Part shown: positions 47,349 to 58,143 of the stretch, piece by piece
Position numbering within the stretch: position 1 is the first letter of the stretch
Layout: each line of letters begins with the position of its first letter
Source: Erodium maritimum
Taxonomy: Eukaryota; Streptophyta; Magnoliopsida; Geraniales; Geraniaceae
Reading direction: 5' to 3'
DNA length: 64,000 nt
Assembly: GCA_963921825.1 (NCBI GenBank)
Contig: OY997596.1
Location: 10,483,001 to 10,547,000 of the forward strand
Position numbers and translations under genes: made by a program
The notes under the pieces: model-generated
The model's database searches: none
Told to the model about the DNA's origin: nothing
Seen by the model: the letters and a program-made list of their open reading frames with translations, nothing else

Positions 47349-47360
47349 CCCAATGCTTTC

Positions 47361-47768
47361 AATTCTTGTTTAGAAATTAAGGAGTTGGAAGTGGAGGGTG
47401 ACCTCTGGACAGTGTCTATGGACAATTGGTTGATTATTATACTGTCGTCCCAATTGGAGCGCTGGCTTGCTAGATCAATGGTTGACCACCACTTGCCAAA
47501 TAAATGTGTAGTATATGTTTGTTGTGTTATTGTATATACTGTCGATAAATTGGCTCTTGAAGAAGAGGAAGAATAAAAAGGCCCCAACTCTAGAAGCATT
47601 TTTCTTGCTGCAAACCCATGAATTAATCGAAAATTGGTAGTTTGAATGTTTAAATAAGCACAACAAGACAAGAAAAACGGAAGACAATAATTAGATTCCT
47701 TGTGCTTGTCATGGAGTGCTCCAAAATGATCACATTACTAAAACAAACAAACTAGACACAACAGAGCA
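47361..47768. other. Gap upstream of the small gene's stop
   Basis: No feature recognised. The right part is probably the 3' UTR of the small minus-strand gene. The short open frames seen on either strand have no recognisable family. Confidence 0.35.
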
Positions 47769-48059
47769 TCAAGCCTTGTTGGTGGAAGCAAGAGCAAAGC
47801 GAGCAGAGAAGGACCTGGAGATGATATCTGGATCGTCCCAGGCGGAACCTTGATCGAAGTTCTGGGAGTAAGTATAAGGATCATAAGGGACTCGAACGAC
47901 TACCAGATCGGTCGAAAAATCGAACATTTTCTTGAGCTTGCTCCGCAGGATTCTCCACCTGCAGGACGTACTTGAACAGCGCAAGCTGAAGGAGACATAG
48001 CCAGTTTTGGTGCAGTATTTGTTGCAGCAGTTGAGCCAGTACTTGTACAGCTCCATCAT
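47769..48059 (-). CDS. Small conserved plant protein of unknown function
   Basis: A single exon encodes 96 residues starting MMELYKYWLNCCNKYC. The C-terminal half contains VPYDPYTYSQNFDQG and the end RSFSARFALASTNKA. Small plant proteins with a PYDPxxYSQNFD...RSFSARFA ending form a widespread uncharacterised family, as I recall it. No transmembrane segment or catalytic motif is visible. A Cys-rich N-terminus (CC, C, C) could be a lipid or metal site, but that is speculation. The next Harbinger element starts 180 bp upstream of the start codon, so little promoter lies between. Confidence 0.75.
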   Translation of the reverse strand: MMELYKYWLNCCNKYCTKTGYVSFSLRCSSTSCRWRILRSKLKKMFDFSTDLVVVRVPYDPYTYSQNFDQGSAWDDPDIISRSFSARFALASTNKA

Positions 48060-48237
48060 CGGTTTATATATAGAAAAATGGAAGAGAGAGAGATTGGTGG
48101 ATTGGGAAATTTTCAGAGTTGGAGCAGGAGGGCTTTGTTGTGGTCTGGACTACTTATATCAACAATCCATAATCAGATAATTAAATGGGAGGAATGCCTT
48201 GAAGTAAGGCTAGGATTGTCAATTGCAAAAGTTATTA

Positions 48238-50542
48238 GAGCATGTACAACGGGTCGCACCCGCGCCCCACTCCGCGCGCGCCCGGACCGCGGCACGCGGG
48301 CCGACCCGCTGTGGAGGCCGAAAAACGCGCGCCCGTTCCCCATTTTCGTGCTCCCGCCCCCCTCTGTGCGTGCCGCGTGCCCCGTTTGCTGGCCGCTGGC
48401 CGGTCCCGCTCCCTGCGCGCCCTCGCTGCCGTGGCAGCCTGTGGCTGCGCCACGTGGGCCGACCGTTGGCAACGGTCGGTTTCTAACGGCTACATTTTTT
48501 TAATTCAAAAATCAATAAAAACTAACCCTATAAATACCCCTCTTCACTCTCATTTTTTCCACACCACTCTCTACTTTCACTCTCCAATTTCACTCTCATC
48601 TTCCCAAATTGTCCTCTCTCGTTTCAATTATTCGCGTGAAAAATGTCGGGCGAAGCTGGGTCTCGTGTACATTCAGCTGGTGACGAAGTAGGATTCACGG
48701 AGGACGAACTGGCACGAGGTTTCGGAGACATTCTAACGGGCAATCGATCCGTCTCCCCAAACTTGAACCCGGGGTCGAGTTCAGGTTAGTGCAAACTTAT
48801 TATTTATGTAACGTAATTTTTGTACTTATTTTATTGGATTAATGCATTACATTCATTTTTTTGATTAATTATTTGCACTTATTTTATTAGTTTATTTTTT
48901 AGCACTTAATTTATTGTTTTAAAATATTTTTATCAGGGCAATACCGTCCCCCACAATATCAAATGGCGCCAGAGTTCCAAGTGCCATCAAATTGGACCAT
49001 GCCCCCACAAGGTTTCCAGATGCCACCGTACCAACCACAACCACAATGGGGGATGGGAACCCAATTCTACAACTACGAGGGTCATCCACTACCCGACGTA
49101 CAAACCCCCCAACCATCCTCTGCCGGACCTTCCCAACGACGAGCCCGAGCCCCTGCTGCCCGAGCCCAACCCCGAGGCCAACCCCAAGAACCAGAACCGG
49201 ATGGCCGGACATTCAGCAAGCAGGAGGACGATTGGCTCATAACTTGCTGGTTGAGTTCTTCGAAAGACGCCATCAAGGGCAACTCCCAAACCGGCACCAC
49301 ATTCTGGTGCGCAGTAACGAAGAAATACAACTCCAAGGAAGGTATCCCACAGCGACGCTGGGAAGCTATCAAGAAACGTTGGGGCAGAGGTTCCTCTCAG
49401 ACAAGGAGGTTCCTCGGTTATTTGAAGCAGTCCAAGGAGGAGAAACCGAGCGGCGCCAACCAGGCAGAGCACATGAAACGTGCGAAGGAACTGTGGTACC
49501 GTGCAGGGAAAGTGATTAAGGACCACCCACTAAAGTTCGACCTGGATCATTGGGTGGAGAGGCTCGAGGGCGTCTCGAAGTTCACTGCCCACGAGGGCAC
49601 AATGGGAAATGTCCGCCGTCAAGTACGTCAACAACGACATCGGTTGGATGAGGCTGGGGCTTACAGCTCAACCCCACCTACAAGCACAGGGGAGGAGGGC
49701 ACACCTCTCAGTGGTGAGTCCCAACCACCAGAAGGGGGAGGAAGCGAGAACTACGAGGGGACTCAGGTCCCTCTCAGCGACACACCCCCATCCCCTAAGG
49801 CCGCCCCAAGTCCCACTCGCCGACCGCAAGGGAAGAAGGCAGCGAAGGCCGCAAAGAAGGGGGTCGTCCTCACGGCCCAAATGTCTGCCTTCGCCGAACT
49901 GGAACGTGCACGAATCGATGCTGAACGTGCACGGTTTGAGGCTCAACGTTCACGTGGCGAACAACAGGAAAATAAGTTTCGCATGTTACAAGCATTAACC
50001 CAACAGTGGGAAGCAAACATCGCCAACTACAAGGCCCTGGTGGGGACAGATACATCTTCCTACGACGAAGAGGCGTTGGCAGACCATAAGTTTTGCAAGA
50101 CCCAAGTGCGAAGACTCATCACTAGCCTTGAAGCCCAAATTGATGATCTTCGAAGCCAACCCCCACCACCAGATGTCGACCCAACAAAGGATGATTCTTG
50201 AACTTGTATTTTGTTTTGGGTTGTATTAAAAGGGATTGAATAAAATTAGAAGTTCATTTATATTTGTGTTGAATTTATTAATTATTGATTGTCATTAATT
50301 ATTTATTTCCAAAATTGTTTAAATTATGACTAAATTAAACGGTTTCTGATAACGAATTAAATAAAACAGGAAAATATCAAATAATAATCCAGTCAGCACT
50401 GTTCTGCACTCCCAGGGCCTCAGAGGTCCTTTCTGTTGTAGAACACCCACTTTTCTGCACTCCCACTCCCTGACTTTTGTCCAGTCAGCACAAGGGCCTC
50501 AGGGCCAGGGCCTCACGTAGGGCCGACCCGTTGTACATGCTT
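48238..50542 (+). mobile_element. PIF/Harbinger-like element 2, intact Myb gene
   Basis: The 2,305-bp unit starts GAGCATGTACAACGGG and ends CCCGTTGTACATGCTT, with TTA on both sides (48235-48237 and 50543-50545). The first 250 bp and the last 150 bp are GC-rich. The single gene inside (48643-50201) has an intact frame with one intron. No transposase frame is present, so movement needs a DDE transposase from elsewhere. High GC and intact frames contrast with element 1 and suggest that this is a younger copy. Confidence 0.85.
48643..50201 (+). CDS. Harbinger ORF1 Myb/SANT-like protein, intact
   Basis: Exon 1 (48643-48784) joins exon 2 (48937-50201) with GT-AG borders in one frame to make 468 residues. 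The leader is rich in Pro, Gln and Tyr. From about 140 there is a trihelix-type Myb/SANT domain (FSKQEDDWLITCWLSSS, RRWEAIKKRWGRGSSQTRR, then FDLDHWVERLEGVSKF). After a Pro/Ser-rich linker, a charged helix with EQQENKFRMLQALTQQWEAN ends the protein. In Harbinger transposons this accessory protein binds the element ends and carries the transposase into the nucleus. Databases often carry this family as 'glutathione S-transferase T3-like', an error. It may be expressed, but nothing here shows a host function. Confidence 0.85.
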
Positions 50543-50690
50543 TTAGGCATGCCCTCACCAGATCATGCATGAGTTTTTGTTGTTTTAGCAAACTGTGACG
50601 TCGGAAAATTACATGTACTCACTGCTTTAAGATAGTGATTTTTTTCATTAGCAAATTTTATAAATACAACGTCTTTAAAATAAAGAGTAA

Positions 50691-51584
50691 GAGCATGTAC
50701 AACGGAAAGGCTTTGGGTGAGGCCCTGGGACTGAGGCCCTTGTGCTGACTGGACAAAAGTGAGGCCCTGGGGCCTCAGAATAGTGGGTGTTTTGCAATGG
50801 AGAGGCCCTGCTGAGACCCTGAGGCTGAGACCCTGTGTTGACTGGACTCTGAGTTGTTATTAATTGATATTTTGCTGTTTTATTTAATTCTTTATCAGAA
50901 ACCGTTTAAATTATATAAACAAATGTGAAAAAAATAATTAATGACAATAAAATAATAATAAATAAATTTAACACGAATAAAAATGAACTTTTTAATAATG
51001 GAAAAGAAATCAATAAAATATGTGTATGGAATAATATGGTCAACTATGTAATACTCATAGTAGTTGCTATAACGAAAAATCTTTAAGTCGGACCGGATAT
51101 AAATACACACAAAAATGATAATATGGTCAAATATATATTACATAAATATGTTATTTTATTTGAAATATCATCCAACACTAAATTATATAATATATAATCT
51201 ATTAAAAATAAGATTTGATTTTAAATTTTAATATGCATTTCACTCCAAAATTAAAAATATATCATATTAATTATAATAAAACATAGTAACAAAAGCCAAT
51301 CTAGCTCAATGGTAGAATACAAGGCTTTAAACCTTGAGGTTGGGGGTTCAAATCCCATAATTGACAAAAAAATTTGTTTTTAAAAAAAATACCTTTGCGC
51401 TGGGATGCCAAGTGTCGGCACGGGAGAGGGCCAGCGCATCGAGGGGCGAGAGGCGTGGGCCGAAGCCCAGACCTCGTGTTTCAGGGTCGCGGGCCGCGTA
51501 AAACCACGCCCACAATGGGACGGCCCAAGGGCTGCGGACCGCGCGCGCGGGTCGGGGGCGAGGGCCGGCCCGTTGTGCGTGCTC
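50691..51584 (-). mobile_element. PIF/Harbinger-like element 3, internally deleted, tRNA-like insert
   Basis: The 894-bp unit starts GAGCATGTACAACGGA and ends CGTTGTGCGTGCTC between TAA copies (50688-50690 and 51585-51587). Its left 250 bp match the right end of element 2 in reverse orientation, including GCCCTTGTGCTGACTGGACA and ATCAGAAACCGTTTAA. Its GC-rich right end matches element 2's left end. The Myb gene is missing. The middle is AT-rich, unrelated DNA with a tRNA-like sequence at 51295-51366. It lies only 145 bp from element 2. Confidence 0.8.
51295..51366 (+). tRNA. tRNA-like sequence with apparent UUA anticodon
   Basis: The 72-nt sequence folds as a cloverleaf. The acceptor stem GCCAATC/AATTGAC has five of seven pairs. 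The D arm is GCTC-AATGGTA-GAAT. The anticodon stem CAAGG/CCTTG is perfect, with loop CTTTAAA. A T arm (GGGGG-TTCAAAT-CCCAT) has one mismatch. Box A (TAGCTCAATGG) and box B (GGTTCAAATCC) fit RNA polymerase III consensus, and TTTTT follows within 20 bp. The anticodon position reads TTA, which would pair with the stop codon UAA. Mismatches in acceptor, D and T stems suggest a decayed or SINE-like copy, so decoding activity is not claimed. Confidence 0.5.
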
Positions 51585-51587
51585 TAA

Positions 51588-53218
51588 GACAAAGAAAAAC
51601 CCTTAAGTAAGTTACATATAAACAAAAAATACCTCTAACAAGGTTTTTAGCACAAAGATTTACAGTGTAAGTAACCCTAACAACTACAGATTTGAGACAC
51701 ACTTCAGATTAAACAACCAAACAACAATAAAGGGTCTAACAATACCTACACACAGATTTATCGACTTTGAATCTAACAAGTTAGATGTAACAACCTAGCA
51801 GTACTAGAACAAACTGAACTAACAAAACAAGGTCTCAGTACCAAATATGACAACCATGAAGATCGAAGAACACCAAGGCCTCATGCCAGAACAGTGAGAC
51901 TGAAACTAGACCCGGAGAAGAAAAAAAACGAAAAAAAAAACAGAGGACAGTACCTCCCAAGAACCCGGTAACACAAACACAAACCACAGCTCCAAGCTAC
52001 ACAAACCCGGTAAAATGACCTAAGAACTTGTACAACCCTAAATTCACTGAAACCAAAGGTTTTGGCATGTCGGTGGCCAACATCACTAAACGGCAGAGTA
52101 AACCTCTGTACCCAACCTAATCCGTTCTACAAGAAAGCCATAAAGGCCAAATCCTCGACGCCGACCAACACCTGGACTGTCGAGCCTCCATCACAGCTGT
52201 GACCGGAAGAGAGCAGTACTGCCAAATGTAAGTTCAGAGGGATGGAAAACACAAGTGTAAGGAAAAAACTGAGTATACCATGTAAAATCAGCCTCCACAA
52301 GAACATGTCTAACTCTGAACCACAAAAATCTTCACCGGAAAAGATGAAGAAGCTCGTCCCACGACTGGTTTAGGAATAAGGCGTTGATTTGAAGAGCGAG
52401 TTACACGACAACAACGACGAGGAGCAACCACCACAAAAATCAGAGGTTGTCGAAGTCTGCGAAAAACGTAACCTGCGAGAAGAATATCGTACCATGGCCA
52501 GACCCCAAACAACCCCAAACGGTAAAAATTCTGGTCTGCCAACACCGGCGTCGGAACCCTAAGCCGAAGCCAATGGGCGAGATGAAGGGTGGACAATAAT
52601 AGGTCAGTGTAGGTACACCCGAGGACAACCCGAGCTAAAATGTCGGAGTAAAACCCATGCTGGAACACTGGAGGGCATCCCAAGCCCAGATCTGACCAAA
52701 GACCAAGAGATCTGCGATCATCCGAGACCAGAAAGGTGAAAGAAAATTGACTCACGCTGGACCTGAGGTGAGACGTTGGAGAAAAACGATTCGCCGACTA
52801 ATAGGCCGCCAAGACAGGAAAGGAGGAGCCTCCAACGTCTGACGAACCAGAGTTCCGACGAGTGAAACAGGGGAACAAAGAACCGTCACCTCGAGCTACC
52901 TGCGACCAGATCGAAACAGAACGGCCAGCCCCCGACTCCTCCAACAAAATAAGCTCACACCAAAACCCATGGAAGCTAAACCCCTAGCACAGTAGACGAC
53001 GCCAGACGAAAAGACCACCAAGTAAAGAATATTGGGAGCGGTCAAAAACAGAGAACAGATGTAGAGTAGGAAAAAGAAAAAGGGTTTGGGGGGGGGGGGG
53101 GGAAGGTGAAGGTCACCACCGGCAACGCCCACGACCGAAGTCGTGGTCAAAATCGGTAGAGACGAAACGAATGTATGGCAACTAGGGTTTCATTGAAGAT
53201 ATATTTTCGTGCTAGAAA
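51588..53218 (-). other. Unclassified repeat-like region
   Basis: No domain is recognised. Read on the minus strand, the right side (53000-53200) looks like a retroelement 5' leader (AACCCTAGTTGCC, then GGTGGTGACC and a run of 15 C at 53088-53102). The left side is T-rich like a 3' UTR. The best open stretch (52309-52755, minus) has no recognised family. I read it as a non-coding retroelement remnant, with low certainty. Confidence 0.3.
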
Positions 53219-54445
53219 GAGACTTTTGTTTTTTTTATCGGCAAAACGAGAATTGAAATTAAACATCTTTTGAGGTGAAAGAGGAGTTACAATGGATTAC
53301 GCTAAGAATCCCAAAAGCCCAAAGATAGACGCAGCTATCTGATAAGGGCAAAGCACGAAGGCAAAGGGAAAAGTAAAGAAAGAATAATACAAAAGCAATA
53401 AACCACCCAAAAGCTGAATCAGAAACTTGAGGGTAGATAATTGCCAGGAAGGGTAGCTTGTGTCACACGAAACCGAGTGTAAAGAGTTGAGTTTGAAATT
53501 TATAATTTTCCTTGACTAGTTTGGGACTCACGCAAGCCAGCACCACACCTTCTCTAGTGAACATCACAGGTACACCAGAAATCAAACACCAGCTGCACCA
53601 GCAAGAAACCACAAATCACATCTGATCCCTCAGCAACATCAGAAAAAACACCAAACTAACACCAGTAAGAGACACCAAAGAGAACTGCAGCTATGAAACC
53701 CCTGCACCAGAACTTCAACCAAAACCAAAGAACAAGAAATAGACCTACTAAAACCAAATTGACCCTCAACAGATCAAAAAAACCAAATTGGCCCTCAGCA
53801 GAACAAAACAACAACAGAAGCAACTAACACCAGCCAAAACACAAGCCAAGAAGGAAGGCCAAAGACCAAACACTCACCTAGGGGACTACTACCCACACAC
53901 AGAGAAGCAAACAACAACAAAGCACATATCTACCACACTCACAAGCAAGACCAACAAGCCCAATAGAGAAGGACACCCTCACCAACCTTACCCTCTCACT
54001 AAAGACCTAACCAGAGCCACCCAACAACCCAACCCCTCAAACCCAGACACAAACTAACTTGCAGGATAGGTAATAGTAGCAGTCCAAGGAAAACATGCTA
54101 TTGGATTATTCTTCCCCATAGTGAAGGATAACAAAGAAGAGCTGTTCTTGAGCCTTGAGGATTCCCAGTTGTAAGAATGATGGACAATATTCAAGAAAAT
54201 GTCATGAGCAGATAGTGTAGATGCTTGAAAAATATATAAGTTCCTTGCCAATCAATTTTGCCAACAGGTCAGTAGCATTAGATTTTTCCAAGCTTTTGCT
54301 AATTTCTTGAGGGGTACTAAAGAGGACCAAGAAGCCACCAGGACCTTGATGAGCCAGGGATGATGAGCTTAATCCCCCACCAAGAAGCCACCATTCCCCA
54401 AACTTCCCATGCTCTCATACAATGCAAGATAATATGGCTTCCATC

Positions 54446-57400
54446 TTAAAAATCCCATTCACAGATGGGACATACAATTTCCAACAGAGTTAATTTCAAA
54501 CCTCTTTTGTCAAGGAAGTATTTGGAGGGAATAATATACAAGCAAGCCATCCAACCAAATGCAGCTATTTTAGGTGGAATCCCAAGGATCCAGAGATCTT
54601 TTGTCCAAGAGAGATTTTGAGAATTTTGAATGTTTTGCATAGCTAGAAAGGAGTAGAGCTTTTTTACTGAAAAACCATTTGAATCCCACACCCAATTCAG
54701 AATATCTTCCTCATGTGTAAGGATGACCCCATCAAGGATTAATGAGAGCAAATCTCATTCATCTTCTTCCCACTCTCTAGGATCTCTTTTGAGATTTAAG
54801 TCCCAAACATTATCCTCACAAAGGTCTGCAACCCTGACCTTCTTTGACTGAGATAGCAAAAATAATCTAGGAAAGAGGTATTTAAGAGGAATTTGTCCCC
54901 ACCAAATGTCCTCCTAGAAGAAGACCTTATCTCCTTTCTCCATTCTCCAAGAGAGACCTTTTAAACCAAAGAAGTCCTGAAACCTGGGGTCTTTGATCAG
55001 TTTCATAATATGTATCATAAAGCAGCAACCTCCCACTTCAGAGAACTTGCTCAGATCCCATTCCATTGGATCCCAATTGAATTTTGCATAGATGACTAAC
55101 TTCCAAAGAGAATTTCTTTCCAAAGAAAACCTCCACCACCACTTGGCAAGAAAAGCCACATTCATTAGCTCTAAATTCTTGATTCCCAGTCCACCCTCCT
55201 CTTTTGATTTGCACACTTTGAACCATGAGGTTTTGCAGAAAGTTTTAGGAGAAGATTTACCATGCCATAAAAACCTTTTCTGCCAACTGATCATTTCTTT
55301 GAGAACACCTTTAGGGGCTTTGATAATAGAAAAGAAATACAATGGCAGTGCTCCCAGAGTTGACTTCAATAGTGTTATTCTTCCACCAAATGAGAGCATT
55401 TTGGCTTCCCATAATCCCAGAGCTTTTTTGAATTTTTGGATGATTGTAGACAAAGTTACCTTTCTATTTGGGTTGCACCAAGAGGAAACCCCAGATAAGT
55501 CATTGGCATTGATCCTTTTTGACAATTAAGGATATGAATGAGAGGCATTTCTTCCTCTTCAGATAAATTGAAAGTGTAAGCCTGAGATTTGTCATAGTTG
55601 ACTTCTACTCCAGCAGTTGCTTTGAATACCTTAAGAGCATATTTAAGACAAAGAGCTCCTTGCTGTGAAGCTTGCAAGAAGAAGATGGTATCATCAGCAA
55701 TCTGCAGATGGAAAATCATGGGGCAATTATTACTCAATTTCATCCCCTGGATGAGGCCATTCTCCACTGAGGCTTTCATTATTTGATTAAGGCCCTCTCC
55801 AACTAGTACAAATAGGAGAGGAAATAAAGCACATCCCTGCCTCAACCCTTTATGTAACTGAAAGTCAGGACTGAGTGATCCATTAATCAAGATTGAAATA
55901 TGAGCTTGAAAACATGCCAGCATCCACATTTTCCACTGAGTTCCAAAGCCCATTTTTGTGAGCAATTTCAATAAAAAATCCCAACTGACATTGTCAAATG
56001 CTTTCTCAAAATCAGCCTTGAATATAAGAGCTTTTTGCTTTGTCTTTTTGATATACTGAACTACTTCTGAAGCAATGAGAATCCCATTTGTTATTTGCCT
56101 GCCTGATATGAAGCCAGTTTGTTCATCTCCAACCAAGAAACCAATTAAAGCCTTTAATCTGATTGACAACAGCTTGGATAAAATCTTGTAAGGCCCTCCC
56201 ATTAGACTGATAGGTCTGTAGTAATCAAATATAAGAGGGGAGGGACCTTTGGGAATAAGAGTCATAAAGGATGAGTTTATCCATTTCCCCAAAAGACCAG
56301 TTTGATGAAAATGATTGATGAAAAGTAAGAGATCAGGTTTGATTATAGACCAACACACTTGGAAAAATAACAAAGTAAATCCATCTGGGGTTGTTGCTTT
56401 ATCTCCATTATAGGCCATTACAGACTGAAGCACTTCCTCTTCTTCAAATGGTCTTTCTAACCACCAATCTTGTTCAGAGGAAAGGGACACAAAAGGGAGA
56501 TCATCCAGGTCTAGCTCTTGTGCTGGAGAGGCAGAGAATCTATCTGAGAAATGCTTTGCAGCTGCCATTTTTATTTCTTCTGGCTGTGATAATGTATCTC
56601 CATTAGCCCATATATGATTGATCCTCTTAATAATATCTTTATAATTTGCAATTCTGTGAGCCCTTATCTCCTTCATCTAACCATTTTTTTCTTGCTTTCT
56701 GACTCCACAACTTAGAGTGCAATTTATACTTCTGAATCAAATCTGCTTTGAGCTTGCCTCTATCACAACTCTCTTTGTCAACGAGTCTCCTACTGTTTAT
56801 CACATTATCAAGCTAATCTATTGAGTTGATCAAACCAACAATTTGAGTATCAAGTAATCCAAAGATGTTTACATTCCATTCTTTTAGTTTGGATTTGTGT
56901 AGCTTCAATTTCATCCATAACACATAATGAGGGAGCCCTACAACTTGAAAGGAATCCCAGAAGCCCTTGACTGCACTTAAAAATCTTCTATCTTCAGTCC
57001 ATAAATTCAGAAATTTGAAGGGCCTTGCTCCCCAATCCACTTGATTATCAAAGAGCATAATTGGCATGTGATCTGATATAATTCTTGGAAGGGCAGATTG
57101 AGATAGAGCAGAATAAGAAGATGGGAAATCTCCAGAAACTAAAAATCTATCCAGCTTGAAAGCACTTGATCCCCCACCATACCAAGTGTATTTGCCATTT
57201 TTCATTGGTAAGTCAACCAATCCAAGCGCATTAATAAAATCCTGAAATTGTTGCATATCTCTGGAGTAGGCTCTTTGAACAACCCTATCTTCTATTGCAA
57301 TAGTTACATTAAAGTCACCCCCAATGAAGAGAGGAGTCAAAGGATTCAGAGTAAGTATAAATTCCATTAAATCATCCCAAAGCTGTCTTCTGCCACTTCT

Positions 57401-57741
57401 GGAGCAAGGGGCATATACATTAATAATACAACACCTTTTCTGCAAAGCCTTAGATATACCAATCCAGATGAGAGCTCCATCCACACACTTAGACTGTGAT
57501 ATAGAGAAGTCATTTGTTTTCCAAAAGGAGATGATACCTCCTGAGGCACCTACTGCTGGAGATGAAATCATCTCCCAACCCCAATTAAGGCCACAAGATC
57601 TGAGAAACCAAGAGGGAATTTTTTCTAATTTGGATTCCTGCAGCAAAATGAAAGTTGGGGCTTGTTTATGCACCAAACTACTGAAACTCTTCCTTTTTGT
57701 GAGGAAGAGATGCCTCTCACATTCCAGGAGAGGACTTTCAT
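54446..57741 (-). pseudogene. LINE ORF2: endonuclease, RT, zinc-binding domain
   Basis: It starts MKVLSWNVRGISSS. The APE-type endonuclease shows LLQESKLEKIPSW, FIGGDFNV and ISDHMPIML. Reverse transcriptase shows YRPISLMGGPYKILSKLL, FKADFEKAFDNVSWDFL and LQIADDTIFF (usually FADD, here IADD). The zf-RVT region follows (FSVKKLYSFLAMQN, PKIAAFGWMACLYIIPSKYF). Breaks: a frameshift near 57665; TAG at 56813-56815; a frameshift or deletion near 56680-56700; a frameshift near 55470; TAG at 54914-54916; TGA at 54755-54757; TAA at 54446-54448. Confidence 0.9.
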
Positions 57742-58143
57742 ATCTTTAATCGGAAAAGATAGTGCCTGGCAAGCTAGGATCTTCAAAATCCTTGTCCAGG
57801 TCTACATAATCATCCTCAGAGCCCACTTCAATCTCCACACAAGATTTTTTTTTCTTCCAATATGCTTAACTACTACAAAACCATATCTTTATTGCCTTTA
57901 ACTTTTATACCAATTGCTTTGGCAAACCCCAGGATCTTCCTAGCTTCTGATGATAATGAGAGAAATGTATGATCCTTTGAGGCAACCTGTTGTAATGGTG
58001 ACACTCACTCAGCTTTTATCTTTGATCTGGTTATATAAGAATGAGCTGCAGCAGTCCTAGTCTTTTTCTTCCTCTTCTTAGTACTGATAGGTGAAGTTGA
58101 GAGTTGTAAAGATTTTGTGAGGGCCAAAAATTCAGAAACTTCA

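Noticed and set aside
48173-48691. Several GC-rich frames at the left end of Harbinger element 2
   Set aside because: They fall in the GC-rich terminal region of the transposon before the true first exon and have no domain.
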